A DNA stretch of 64,000 bases from assembly GCA_937862885.1 (NCBI GenBank), contig CALMEE010000010.1:62001-126000 (forward strand), given 5' to 3'. This stretch comes from an uncultured Planctomycetaceae bacterium. GTDB lineage: Bacteria; Planctomycetota; Planctomycetia; Pirellulales; Pirellulaceae. Below the pieces are notes generated by a model. That model was not told where the DNA came from. It ran no database searches and worked only from the letters and a program-made list of their open reading frames with translations. Made by a program: the position numbers and the translations under genes. Positions 10,561-21,868 of the stretch are shown here, in pieces (position 1 is the first letter of the stretch; each line of letters starts with the position of its first letter).

Positions 10561-10632
10561 ACAGAGACTTTGCGTTGAGTCAAGTTGGCCTCGTGGAAGA
10601 CCAAGAATCACTGAATCTCGCCGAGTCTCGAT

Positions 10633-11850
10633 TCAATGTCCAATGCCGACTTTCGTAATTGCATACAGCGCAAAGGTCGCAAGCCAATGTTCACCTTCAT
10701 AGTGACCACTGAACACGTAGCTGAGGCCAGCTTGCAAATGATCAGCACTGCTTGCCAGCAATTGGCGTTTCAAGGTTTCAGAAGTGATCGCCGACGCAAT
10801 TCCTTGGAAACACCACGCGCGCGACAGATTAAGTCCAGCCAGATGAACCAATTTACCATCGGTAACATCCGAGACTGCAACCGGTTGATAGAGGTTGCTT
10901 CCGCCATCAACCAATTTCGGCAAGAACTGAGTTAACCAAGTCTCGTATTCGCTGCTCGGCAAGATGCGTCTCATCAGGTCCGCTTCGTTTAGGCTGGCCG
11001 AGAAAAAATCTTCGCCGGAGGGCTCATACTCCGAGTTAAAATCGCGATCGTTCAGGTAATAATCTTTCGCGCGACCAACGATTAGAGATTCCAAATCCCG
11101 GTTGCCAACCGCGCGGGCGTAATCCAGAGTCTGCCCTAACGCAAAGGCTGTATCCGGGTGGACGCCCGTTCGAATGGGAAACGTCAATTTCGGCAAGAAG
11201 TCCAGTGTGCGTTGAACCAGCACGTCTTCGAGAGGACGCAAGTTGTCCCGCCACAACTTTGCGTCGGGGTCATCCCATGTTTCCAATTCCGTAATCAGTC
11301 GGAATGCCCACGCCCAACCATACATCCGCTCGAAACTGCGGTTATGCTCAGCTCGAAAAAACTCAGCCTCGCGCAAAAGATTGTCGGCTGAAAGGTGCTC
11401 GGCCAGTTTCCAGCGGATCGATGCCTGTACGCTAGTCTCCGGATACAACTTGATGAGTCGCACAAGAACCCAGTGCCCATGAATGGCGCTGTGCCAATCA
11501 AAACACCCATAAAAGGCCGGAAACATCTGTCGCGGCGTAAGCACGCTGGCCTCGTCGACCAGAACATTTGACGGTTTATTGGGGTACTCTTGATCGATGC
11601 ATTTCAGTACTAAGTTGGCGAAAGCGATGATTTGGTTTTCATTCAATGGATCTCCCACCTGAGGCATTTCCATCACTTTGTCCTCCTCGTCCTGAATCGT
11701 GGAACCGTCCTGAAAAGTGGAACGAACCAGCGTAGCATCGAGCCATCGATTCAATGTCATGTTGGCAATTCCGAAACCAAGGCAAAGGCCCGCAATCAAC
11801 CTGCCAAAAAACGGATAGGTCCAAGCTCGTCGTTTGCTGAAGTGAGTCAT
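10633..11850 (-). CDS. DUF2891 family protein, membrane-anchored
   Basis: A 405-residue protein. An N-terminal hydrophobic segment (about residues 13-30) serves as signal anchor or signal peptide. The rest matches the DUF2891 pattern: FYGCFDWHSAIHGHW near residues 113-127 and a C-terminal histidine-rich end (SGHYEGEHWLATFA). Conserved aromatic, His and Glu residues suggest an (alpha/alpha)6-barrel enzyme, but the function of the family is unknown. It is convergent with the esterase gene (72 bases apart) and ends 32 bases above the next minus-strand gene start. Confidence 0.85.
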   Translation of the reverse strand: MTHFSKRRAWTYPFFGRLIAGLCLGFGIANMTLNRWLDATLVRSTFQDGSTIQDEEDKVMEMPQVGDPLNENQIIAFANLVLKCIDQEYPNKPSNVLVDEASVLTPRQMFPAFYGCFDWHSAIHGHWVLVRLIKLYPETSVQASIRWKLAEHLSADNLLREAEFFRAEHNRSFERMYGWAWAFRLITELETWDDPDAKLWRDNLRPLEDVLVQRTLDFLPKLTFPIRTGVHPDTAFALGQTLDYARAVGNRDLESLIVGRAKDYYLNDRDFNSEYEPSGEDFFSASLNEADLMRRILPSSEYETWLTQFLPKLVDGGSNLYQPVAVSDVTDGKLVHLAGLNLSRAWCFQGIASAITSETLKRQLLASSADHLQAGLSYVFSGHYEGEHWLATFALYAITKVGIGH

Positions 11851-11882
11851 TGATTACCAGAGATTAGTTCGTGTTGAGGCAA

Positions 11883-12911
11883 TTAATCTGATTTCAAGGT
11901 ACCCGCTAATCTCCGCATGCCTTCGTCAGCAGAGACAATGGGCTCGTAATCGAAGTCCCTGCGCGCTCGACCAATGTCGAAATAATGCGATTTCCCCAAT
12001 TGAGCGGCGAGAAAACGCGTCATACGTGGTTCTTCTTGTATCCCGAAAGTTTCGTGATAAATTTCTAAAGCAAGACCCAGCCTCCAAGCCCAATAGAATG
12101 AAATCTTTTGTTTCACTGGACCGATCCCAGCGAGTCCCAATATTTCATTGATGAATGCCCAACAATTCACGGGATCTCCGTTAGTGATGAAATAGGCGGA
12201 GCCGCAAACTGGTGAATTAGGTTGCATTGCCATCGCAGCCTGGATATGGGCGACAGCCGCGTTATCGATGTAGGTCGTATCAATTTGGTTCGTTCCATCT
12301 CCGACGCGACGTAGTTGCTTCATGCGTCCACGATGGATGATTCGTGGAATCAAATGGGAATCTCCGGGTCCCCAGATCAGATGCGGTCGCAGGGCGCAGG
12401 TCATCAGCGTCGCCGGGTCGTTGGAATCGAGTACATGCTGTTCCGCGAGTGCTTTGGAATGTTGGTAATGACAGAGCCACTTCTTGGGATACGGAACAGA
12501 CTCGTTTTCATTCACCTGATGATTGCCGTCGAATGTGACGCTGGGGGAACTCGTGTACACGAGTTTAGGAACCCCTCGGTTTATGCAGGCTTGAACGACA
12601 TTGCGTGTTCCAATCGTGTTCGTCGAATGATATTTCTTCCAAGCTCCCCAGATGCCAGAGACCGCCGCCACATGAAAAACGCAATCGACATTTTCGAAAG
12701 CCGGTTCAATGCTGATATAGTCACGGATGTCGCCGTTGAACGTTGGCACATTCATCGCATTTAGAGACTCGTCACGTCTCCGTACCAGCGCCCGGACTTC
12801 ATGTCCATGGTCCAACAGCATCTTTACTAAATGTGAGCCCACAAATCCGTTGGCTCCGGTGACAAGTGCTCTCAAGGGTGTTGCTCCGAATGATGAAGTC
12901 GTTTCGCGCAC
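11883..12911 (-). CDS. NAD-dependent epimerase/3-beta-hydroxysteroid dehydrogenase-like protein
   Basis: A 342-residue extended short-chain dehydrogenase. The Rossmann motif TGANGFVGSH is near residues 18-27, the active-site pair is in HYQHSK near 147-152 (Y-x-x-x-K), and the 3-beta-HSD-like segment RPHLIWGPGDSHLIPR is near 181-196. That segment resembles OleD of long-chain hydrocarbon synthesis, but OleA, OleB and OleC are not nearby, so substrate and pathway stay open. The start is GTG at 12911. The gene lies 32 bases upstream of the DUF2891 gene on the same strand and may share its transcript. Confidence 0.82.
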   Translation of the reverse strand: MRETTSSFGATPLRALVTGANGFVGSHLVKMLLDHGHEVRALVRRRDESLNAMNVPTFNGDIRDYISIEPAFENVDCVFHVAAVSGIWGAWKKYHSTNTIGTRNVVQACINRGVPKLVYTSSPSVTFDGNHQVNENESVPYPKKWLCHYQHSKALAEQHVLDSNDPATLMTCALRPHLIWGPGDSHLIPRIIHRGRMKQLRRVGDGTNQIDTTYIDNAAVAHIQAAMAMQPNSPVCGSAYFITNGDPVNCWAFINEILGLAGIGPVKQKISFYWAWRLGLALEIYHETFGIQEEPRMTRFLAAQLGKSHYFDIGRARRDFDYEPIVSADEGMRRLAGTLKSD

Positions 12912-13070
12912 ATTGATCGTATTGCCAATGGCCCGAAACCACCATTAGACTAAAAAAGTTCGAATAAAAAAACACCGGTATCGATGGCCTTGCCGCTATT
13001 TGGAAAAGTTCGAAGCATTATCGGCAACTCGCTGGGGCCATGCACTAGTCCTTGGAATCACCCCGACCCG

Positions 13071-13667
13071 TTAATTCGACGCCCCCAAGTTCCAGCCTGT
13101 CAGATGAAAGAGTGTGAGAACGAACCCGGAAGTAAAGCCGTAACTCAGGCCCTCGATACTTGCTGCCAACAACCGATGGTGGAACCACAGTCCTTGCAAG
13201 ACTGCACCCGAAGAGTGCGCAAGTACGCCGGTGAGCGAAGCAAAATAGAAAACTCGCCACCACAAAATATCCCCCTGCGGGTTGCCTGAGATGGCTGCCG
13301 AACTCAAGTGGGTCACGACAACCGAAGTCACGAAAAAATAGACGTAAGTACCAAATAGAATCGCGCTGATGTTCGGAAAATCGTAGATCTCCAAAACACC
13401 CCGGGGACCGCGCGCCAGCCGCTTTTGGAAGTCGAGGCAAGACAGTGATTCGTCTTTTCGCAAACGAGGAAATGCATAAGCGCCCGGAGGAAGCTGCGAA
13501 TCCTGAATCGGCGGCAAAACGTTTCCATCCAATGCACGGTCCGAATTGCGGAATTTCGACGTAGTTAATCGATAACGAATTATGCAACTCAGCGCAAACA
13601 GGCAGGTGCTAAGCGTAATCACGGGGACCCAAAATCTAGACGCGAATTCCAACATCACGCGTGCCAA
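13071..13667 (-). CDS. hypothetical integral membrane protein co-transcribed with selW-like gene
   Basis: About 198 residues with an N-terminal membrane segment (residues 11-28), a soluble stretch with a proline-rich part near 55-70, and three further hydrophobic segments (about 103-123, 139-158 and 170-192). No family recognised. A TTG at 13667 directly follows the TAG stop of the SelW-like gene; GTG at 13658 and ATG at 13655 are alternative starts. The zero-gap junction implies one transcript and perhaps translational coupling. A redox-linked membrane role would fit the neighbour, but that is inference only. Confidence 0.7.
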   Translation of the reverse strand: MARVMLEFASRFWVPVITLSTCLFALSCIIRYRLTTSKFRNSDRALDGNVLPPIQDSQLPPGAYAFPRLRKDESLSCLDFQKRLARGPRGVLEIYDFPNISAILFGTYVYFFVTSVVVTHLSSAAISGNPQGDILWWRVFYFASLTGVLAHSSGAVLQGLWFHHRLLAASIEGLSYGFTSGFVLTLFHLTGWNLGASN

Positions 13668-13913
13668 CTAATCAGTCTTGGATTTTGCAATTCGTTCCGC
13701 AAGGGCCTCGACAATTTCAGAATGCTCAGGAAACCTTCCTGAGGCTTTTTTGGAATAGAGCAAGTCATCGTTTACACTGATTTCGAATACTCCGCCACTA
13801 CTCCGTATCAACAACGCATCGATATTAAAGTGTGCTTTGATTTCGGCGGCCAAACTGGTCGCTCTCGGTAAGTAGTTTCATTGACCACAATACTGAATCG
13901 TAACGTTTTTCAT
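13668..13913 (-). CDS. SelW/Rdx-family protein, candidate selenoprotein with in-frame UGA
   Basis: Reading from the ATG at 13913 gives an 81-residue Rdx-fold (SelT/SelW/SelH family) protein if the TGA at 13878-13880 is read as selenocysteine. The redox motif is then C9-G-Q-U12, the CxxU position of known SelW-like selenoproteins. Downstream the frame stays open with typical family features: a LIRSSGGVFEISV stretch, DDLLYSKKASGRFP and a helical end. GGTGAG lies five bases upstream of the ATG. A start after the TGA (TTG 13853) would remove the first beta strand and the redox motif. A hairpin fit for a bacterial SECIS follows the UGA. Sec insertion is inferred, not shown. Confidence 0.82.
13846..13862 (-). 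promoter_or_regulatory. candidate bacterial SECIS hairpin of the SelW-like gene
   Basis: On the minus strand GCGACCA pairs with TGGCCGC across a three-base loop GTT: six of seven pairs, with one A-C mismatch. The loop begins 22 bases after the UGA and starts with G-U. The family rules recalled for bacterial SECIS elements are an upper stem of at least four pairs, a small apical loop with a guanine at its start, and a loop some 16-37 nt downstream of the UGA; the hairpin meets them. Folding energy was not computed. Confidence 0.55.
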
Positions 13914-14088
13914 AACAACTCACCAAAAACAACTAGCGTTTAAAAAAGTCAGCGAGCGGCCTTGGTTCTTCCGCGCACACACATTGGACGCGATTTCGGA
14001 TTGAACTCGAATCCAGTCATCCTCGAACTCGGTTCGTTAGGAAGCACGAGAACAAAGGATCTGTAGGTCCCCGTGCTTTGAGGACGAT

Positions 14089-14805
14089 CTAATTGTAGCT
14101 GAACTTGGGGGGGAAGCCTAGTTCAAAGAACGCCTCCTGCAAATTGGAGGTATCTGTGGAAATTTCAGAAAGATATTTGATGAGCAACTCACAACGTGCT
14201 TCGACGTCCATTGTTTCCAGGATTATTTGTTGCTTCGACACGTCGATTTCGGCAGAAAATGCAATCAAATCGCACAATGTCCCCAGCGGCAAATCTTGTT
14301 CAACAATCGATCCGCATAACTGGTTCTGACTCGAATCATTTTCCGCGTGACAAAGATAGGCGTTCACCAATTCCCCACGCAATTCGCGTTCGAGCGACTG
14401 CGGTACGCTAGGCTCGCGCAACAATTGCACATTTGCCATGCGGAAGGGTTGCTCCGTTGCAATTTCGCGTACAATCTGAGCCCGGCTGATTCCTTTGAGC
14501 AATAAATTGAAGCGTCCATCTTCCAATTCAACATGAGCCAATATCTTTCCGACAGTTACGATGTCGTGAATCGCTTGCGTCTGTGTTGGGTACGATGGTG
14601 CGGATGTGTCAATGTTGTGTTTGAATAAAGCCATCGCAATTAATCCGTCCCCCTCTAAGGCATGTCGCATCATTTTTCGATAGCGAGGTTCAAATATATG
14701 CAGGGGTTGCATAACCGACGGAAACAACACCAAGTTTGACAATGGGAACAAGCGGACAATGCCCGTAAAACCAGGGATTTCAAGATCGTTAGGCTGCAGC
14801 GACAT
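14089..14805 (-). CDS. LON peptidase substrate-binding domain protein
   Basis: A 238-residue protein made of a stand-alone Lon N-terminal (substrate-binding) domain without ATPase or protease parts. Typical features are VRLFPLSNLVLFPSVMQPLHIFEPRYR at about 17-43 in segments, then LIAMALF near 55 and VGKILAHVELEDGRFNLLLKG near 85-105. Such proteins are common in bacteria and their task is unknown, probably peptide or protein recognition. It stands alone on the minus strand with 175 bases to the SelW-like gene downstream. Confidence 0.88.
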   Translation of the reverse strand: MSLQPNDLEIPGFTGIVRLFPLSNLVLFPSVMQPLHIFEPRYRKMMRHALEGDGLIAMALFKHNIDTSAPSYPTQTQAIHDIVTVGKILAHVELEDGRFNLLLKGISRAQIVREIATEQPFRMANVQLLREPSVPQSLERELRGELVNAYLCHAENDSSQNQLCGSIVEQDLPLGTLCDLIAFSAEIDVSKQQIILETMDVEARCELLIKYLSEISTDTSNLQEAFFELGFPPKFSYN

Positions 14806-15289
14806 TTAATGTCTCCAAGTGAATTGTCGACCAAAATCAGCGTGTTAACTGGTGGGAACGGAACAAGCCGCAGCAGACGAGCCGATGGGGAATAAGCAAC
14901 GATTTCAGCGATGAAATCGTGTTCCACGAACTGTTAATTGAATTAGAGAAGCATGCTGCCAAATTGAACGATTGCGTTAATAAGTGTGGCCCCAAATTCA
15001 GCTCAACATCAAAGCTATGTCGACTAAAACATTCCCCACTTGCTTAGGATTTTTTGCGTATTGGCGATCACCCCAACGAGATCGCTGACTCATGAATGGT
15101 ATTCACTGGCAATCAAAAGGCAAATTACTTTTTCTGAACTTTTATCAAACTCGCACAAAAACTTTTTTTGACCAGTTAACAAAAAATGGCCGCGTATCTA
15201 CTTGACAAGCGGCCACGAAATTATTTACTCGCCGAACGAATCTTGAATGAAATCAAATTCCGATTGTTTACGCAAACAATCGTGATGAT
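14806..15289. other. AT-rich intergenic stretch
   Basis: About 480 bases between two minus-strand genes. Apart from the hairpin at 15261-15282, nothing was recognised. It probably carries the promoter of the LON-domain gene. Confidence 0.4.
15261..15282 (-). terminator. hairpin just below the Bax-inhibitor-1 gene, possible terminator
   Basis: A perfect 9-bp inverted repeat CGATTGTTT/AAACAATCG with a four-base loop, eight bases past the stop of the gene at 15290-16039. Only a weak T-rich stretch follows on the minus strand, so intrinsic termination is likely but not certain; it could instead protect the 3' end. Confidence 0.5.
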
Positions 15290-16039
15290 CTACTCTCTCG
15301 CTGCCATTACCAGCCTCAAGATGTACCAGAATAACAGGGCGACGGATGAGAACAAGGCTAAGGATGCCGCCACATATTGGTCAGTTCGATAATGGTGCAG
15401 CACATTTGATGTGTGATATAAGATGTAACCTGAGGCCAATGCAATCATGCCTATCGTAAAAGCCAAATGCATAATACTAAAATCTACGCCCGGCATAAAC
15501 GAAGGTAAGAACATTAAGCACAGTAAACCGCAGATGGCCGCTAATCCCGCAACAAACAATACATTTCTCAAAAATGAAAAATCAGTCCGCGTGAGGAAAA
15601 CAAAGGCTGTCAAGGCGATGAACACGATTCCAGTTGCGACAGCAGCAGTTTGGATTGCACCAGGAAAAAATGTACTGGCGATATACAACAGCGGTGCCAA
15701 AATTACGGCCTGAGCAACCACATACAAACTTAAGCCCAAATATTGCAACCCAAGCGAACCACCAGACAACGCCCAGCGATCGGCCACCCAACTAACGACC
15801 ATGAAACCGACCAGCAAGCCGAGCCAAATGTACTGGCCGCCGAGCACAAATTTTGCAAACGATTCAAGTTGTTCTGAAAAAAGACTGAAGGCCGCAAACT
15901 CCAAGCCAATAAGAGCTAAGATGGCCATTGTCAGATGAAAGTACGTGTTCCGGATAAATCCAAGTCGATCTGTTAAGTCCGCATCAATGGCGAACTGAGG
16001 TGCCGAAGTGGGACTTTGGTAGGGATTTGAATAGCTCAT
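15290..16039 (-). CDS. Bax inhibitor-1/YccA family membrane protein
   Basis: A 249-residue protein with about seven hydrophobic helices from residue 33 to the end after a short proline/serine-rich N-terminus. The order of helices, the LGLSLYVVAQAVILAPLL region and a final short helix match the Bax inhibitor-1 (UPF0005) family of cation/calcium-leak-type membrane proteins. The bacterial role is poorly known. Single gene, with the hairpin at 15261-15282 as likely 3' end. Confidence 0.9.
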   Translation of the reverse strand: MSYSNPYQSPTSAPQFAIDADLTDRLGFIRNTYFHLTMAILALIGLEFAAFSLFSEQLESFAKFVLGGQYIWLGLLVGFMVVSWVADRWALSGGSLGLQYLGLSLYVVAQAVILAPLLYIASTFFPGAIQTAAVATGIVFIALTAFVFLTRTDFSFLRNVLFVAGLAAICGLLCLMFLPSFMPGVDFSIMHLAFTIGMIALASGYILYHTSNVLHHYRTDQYVAASLALFSSVALLFWYILRLVMAARE

Positions 16040-16249
16040 CTAAAAACCTCGATAGTGATTGTGAACTTGTCCATGTCAAAACTACTATTCGGCCTGAACC
16101 ATACTACGTCTCAAACCGCTTCAAGCCTAATTCTATCCGATTTATCGAATCCAGTACATCGAAATCCACGGAAATAGCGGAGTATTTTTAAATCGTGCAA
16201 ACCGTTCACTTAAGAAAGAAATACACAAACCCGATTTTTGGACACAGAT

Positions 16250-16786
16250 TTAAAGCGTGTACTGTCGATGGCTCGGGTCAAAATGTCGATATCCAACGAT
16301 TTCCCATCGCCCATCCTGATTCTTGCGAAATTCGAGAACAACCGCCCGTCTCACCGGACCGTTGTAGTCGTAGCGAGGCGCATTGACGTTGACAAACACG
16401 TGAACCTCGATGATGGCCTCTTGCGGGTCAGACGGATTATCAAACACAACCGATTTAAGCGAGGTCACATTACAAGACCGAAATGTGTACGATGGCATCT
16501 CCGTGCGGATCCTGCGCAGAGTGATCTCATCGTTAGGATCGACATGCCGAACGATACCCTCCACGTTGTTTGTAGCGACTTGGCGCGCTAAGTCATAGAC
16601 GATCATCCGCAATCGGTCTTTGTCAGTGACCGTAGTTCGTTGGACAAAAAAAACGGCAAACGCTACACCCATCAATCCCAATCCAGGGAGGATCAGTATT
16701 TTCCTTTCAATAGAAAACGCAGTCACGCAAAGACTGGCTCCCAATGTAACAAGGAGCAGTATTAACCAAATTGCGCTTGATTCCAT
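16250..16786 (-). CDS. hypothetical protein with two N-terminal membrane segments
   Basis: Start chosen at ATG 16786, giving 178 residues; an open frame reaches 16918 but the added part lacks coding character. Two membrane helices (about residues 6-23 and 30-48) lead to a soluble domain of about 125 residues with an alpha-plus-beta look (DPQEAIIEVHVFVNVNAP and RWEIVGYRHFDP). The tail resembles NTF2-like folds in its pattern, but no family can be named. Isolated on the minus strand between eno and the BI-1 gene. Confidence 0.68.
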   Translation of the reverse strand: MESSAIWLILLLVTLGASLCVTAFSIERKILILPGLGLMGVAFAVFFVQRTTVTDKDRLRMIVYDLARQVATNNVEGIVRHVDPNDEITLRRIRTEMPSYTFRSCNVTSLKSVVFDNPSDPQEAIIEVHVFVNVNAPRYDYNGPVRRAVVLEFRKNQDGRWEIVGYRHFDPSHRQYTL

Positions 16787-17134
16787 ACGAAACTCGCATT
16801 GAGACTGGGTTGCCTGACCAGCAGCGAAAGGCGTCATCGATCCGCCGCAGATTGTAAATTGAAACGGTATCCTGATTCGTGCTAAATGCAGCTTCATGCG
16901 CCATTCACGAACCGACAAAAACCGTTTGCTCAGGCGGCCCTAAACGTGTGCAGACCGTGCGCACCATTTGCACACAATTATACACGTTGCGCCGGTCAGA
17001 AAAAACTCGCGGCCGCTGAAAAGACCTGCATCGCTGGCCGACGCCGCGTTTAACAATTCAGCATTGCACGCCTAGGTTGATGTTTCCGACTTACGCCAAA
17101 CAGCATGCCTGCCGATGCGACGGAGAAGCAACTG

Positions 17135-19355
<2,221 letters not shown>

Positions 19356-19967
19356 GTGATTCGTATCGTGTTTACAGGCATCGTCGAAAGAACGGGAACG
19401 GTTGTCGAAATGTTGCAGCAGCCGGTCGGTTGTCGCATCCGAGTTGAAACACACTTCGGGTCCGAGGATATTCCCATTGGCGGGAGCGTGGCCGTTAATG
19501 GCTGTTGCCTCACGGTAGTCGAATCGAAGGGAGGGATCCAGACATTCGAAGCTGGAAACGAGACATTGTCAAAAACCAACTTAGGCAGCCTGACTGCTGG
19601 AGCGTTGGTGAATCTTGAACGTGGAATGCGGCTAGACGGACGCCTGGACGGTCACCTTGTGACCGGGCATGTGGATGCCGTCGGTGTCTTGGTTGAGCGC
19701 GTCGACGATCATAATTGGTCCACTTTTTGGTTTGAGGTGCCTCAGGAATTGACTCGGCAAATGGCGGCGAAAGGTTCTGTAACCGTAAATGGAGTAAGTC
19801 TGACTCTCGTCGATGTCGAAGATACACGCTTTAGCATCGCCCTAATACCTCACACATTGCAGGTTACGAATTTAGGGCAATTGCAATTGGGCGACCTGGT
19901 CAATGTCGAAACCGACCTATTGGCCAAGTATATTGAACGTCAACTGAGGGCGGTTGGGACTATTTAA
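19356..19967 (+). CDS. ribE: riboflavin synthase, alpha subunit
   Basis: Up to 203 residues in two repeated lumazine-binding domains. The first starts at FTGIVERTG and holds VNGCCLTVV near 49-57; the second holds HVDAVG near 100-105 and VNGVSLTLV near 143-151. The enzyme dismutates two 6,7-dimethyl-8-ribityllumazine molecules to riboflavin. The family normally begins M-F-T-G-I-V-E, so the GTG at 19368 is as likely a start as the GTG at 19356. The next gene begins 44 bases downstream on the same strand. Confidence 0.95.
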   Translation: MIRIVFTGIVERTGTVVEMLQQPVGCRIRVETHFGSEDIPIGGSVAVNGCCLTVVESKGGIQTFEAGNETLSKTNLGSLTAGALVNLERGMRLDGRLDGHLVTGHVDAVGVLVERVDDHNWSTFWFEVPQELTRQMAAKGSVTVNGVSLTLVDVEDTRFSIALIPHTLQVTNLGQLQLGDLVNVETDLLAKYIERQLRAVGTI

Positions 19968-20011
19968 CGTAACTGATGACCTCGCGCGTTTTGAATCCAC
20001 TTGTTTAAGAA

Positions 20012-20944
20012 TTGAGAATACCGTTGTCGAATACTCCCAGTCACAACCGACAGACAATCTCCTATCTAAAAAAACGGTTCAACGAAGTTGGGCTGACTCC
20101 CAACGCTCGACACGGACAAAATTTTCTGATCGACTACAACCTTCTCGAGTTATTGGCTAGGTCAGCGAAAATTCAACCTACCGATGTTGTACTGGAGATT
20201 GGAACCGGAACCGGATCCTTGACCGCGTTGGTGGCTCCGCAGGCTGCCAGAATGGTGACTGTCGAGTTGGACCGTCATCTCTTTCAACTCGCGCGGGAAG
20301 AGCTTGAGACTCAGTCCAATCTGACGATGTTGTTGCAGGACGCTTTAAAGAACAAGAATCGCCTTGAGCCACGCGTCATGGAAGCGGTCGAAGCGGCGAT
20401 GCGTGACTGTAATACCGATACTTTTCGCTTGGTGGCGAATCTTCCCTACTGCATCGCCACGCCGATAATCTCGAATCTGTTGCGCGATGAGCCCGTACCA
20501 AAATCAATGACCGTCACCATACAAAAAGAATTGGCGGATCGTATGCTGGCCCATCCCTCAACTAAAGACTATAGCGCACTCAGCGTATGGGTGCAGAGTT
20601 TATGCGATTTGGAGCTGATAAGAATTTTGCCCCCCAGCGTATTCTGGCCGCGACCCAAAGTTGAGTCGGCTATTATCCATATCGAACCAAATCCAGAAAA
20701 GCGTGCATTAATTCCCGATCTAAGTTTTTTTCATACATTCGTACGTTCGCTATTCTTTCATCGACGCAAGTATTTGCGCAGCGTACTCGTAAGCGGTTTT
20801 AAAGAGCAATTGGAAAAGCCCGACGTCGATGAAGTGATGCAGCAAATGGGTTTGGGAGCCATGTCGCGCGCGGAGGAATTGTCCATTGATCAGATCCAGA
20901 CCCTGTGCACTGCATTTCGCGATAAACTCAACACAAAACGTTAA
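20012..20944 (+). CDS. rsmA: 16S rRNA (adenine1518/1519-N6)-dimethyltransferase
   Basis: About 310 residues. Motifs of RsmA/KsgA are clear: GQNFLID near 36, the SAM-binding VLEIGTGTGSLT near 60-71, acid loop VELDRH, and the catalytic LVANLPYC near 145-152 (NLPY). The C-terminal helical domain includes FFHRRKYLRSVL. The protein dimethylates two adenines near the 3' end of 16S rRNA. Start TTG 20012 or TTG 20024; no ATG is suitably placed. Likely in one transcript with ribE upstream and thiD 21 bases downstream. Confidence 0.96.
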   Translation: MRIPLSNTPSHNRQTISYLKKRFNEVGLTPNARHGQNFLIDYNLLELLARSAKIQPTDVVLEIGTGTGSLTALVAPQAARMVTVELDRHLFQLAREELETQSNLTMLLQDALKNKNRLEPRVMEAVEAAMRDCNTDTFRLVANLPYCIATPIISNLLRDEPVPKSMTVTIQKELADRMLAHPSTKDYSALSVWVQSLCDLELIRILPPSVFWPRPKVESAIIHIEPNPEKRALIPDLSFFHTFVRSLFFHRRKYLRSVLVSGFKEQLEKPDVDEVMQQMGLGAMSRAEELSIDQIQTLCTAFRDKLNTKR

Positions 20945-20965
20945 CGCTTTACCCTTGAGGTTGCC

Positions 20966-21757
20966 ATGCCGCAAGCCATTGCACTGACAATTGCGGGCTC
21001 AGACCCCAGCGGCGGTGCCGGTCTGCAGGCGGACCTAAAGACGTTTCAGCAGTTGGGTGTGTTTGGGATGTCTGTCGTCACATTGCTGACAGTACAAAAT
21101 ACGATGGGAGTTTCTCGCGTTGAGTTAGTCAGTCCCGACTTAATCGTCGAACAACTGTCGTGTGTACTGAACGATATTCCTCCCACGGCTATCAAAACCG
21201 GTGCCTTGGGGAGTCACTTAGTCGTAGAACATGTGGCCACGGCACTTGAACACGTGGAGTGCCCGATTGTAGTGGATCCCGTTCTAGTTAGTAAACACGG
21301 GCACTCGCTTGCCAACGATGATGTGGTTGTGGCCTATTTCGAATCGCTGCTTCCGTTGGCGACACTAATTACTCCAAACCGATTCGAAGCGGAAAGATTG
21401 ACGGGGTTTCCGATTCTAGATGAGCCATCTGCAATGAAGGCCATGGAACGTTTTCATGACCGGGGTGTTCAAAACGTTTTGCTAAAATTCGGGCTCAGCG
21501 GCGAAGAAATGGTGAATTTTCTAAGCCTGAATGGTGAATGTGTCAGGCTTACAAGCTCCAGATTGGCGTTTAATAACACACATGGAACTGGCTGTGTCTT
21601 ATCGGCGGCGATCGCAGCTAAACTCGCCAGCGGTGAACTCAATCTTGAATCTGCGGTTTCTTTTGGCATCGCACGAACTCACGAATCGATCCAAGTGGAT
21701 ATCGGGATCGGACATGGTATTCGTCCGGTTGACGTTCGACGAATGAGTCGCAATTGA
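20966..21757 (+). CDS. thiD: hydroxymethylpyrimidine/phosphomethylpyrimidine kinase
   Basis: A 263-residue ribokinase-fold kinase that phosphorylates HMP and HMP-P in thiamine synthesis. Diagnostic are TIAGSDPSGGAGLQAD near residues 8-23, VVDPVLVSKHG near 107-117, and the anion-hole motif NTHGTGCVLSAAIAAKL near 210-226. Full length. It follows rsmA by 21 bases. No TPP riboswitch was recognised ahead of it. Confidence 0.96.
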   Translation: MPQAIALTIAGSDPSGGAGLQADLKTFQQLGVFGMSVVTLLTVQNTMGVSRVELVSPDLIVEQLSCVLNDIPPTAIKTGALGSHLVVEHVATALEHVECPIVVDPVLVSKHGHSLANDDVVVAYFESLLPLATLITPNRFEAERLTGFPILDEPSAMKAMERFHDRGVQNVLLKFGLSGEEMVNFLSLNGECVRLTSSRLAFNNTHGTGCVLSAAIAAKLASGELNLESAVSFGIARTHESIQVDIGIGHGIRPVDVRRMSRN

Positions 21758-21868
21758 AAGCCTGACGTAACGCAAAGGAATTACTTGAGGCGAACGCGAC
21801 CAGTTTTGTAACTGAAGAAACGGTAACACCAAATCAGCTATTTCGATATCGATCCTTTAGCCTCATCC

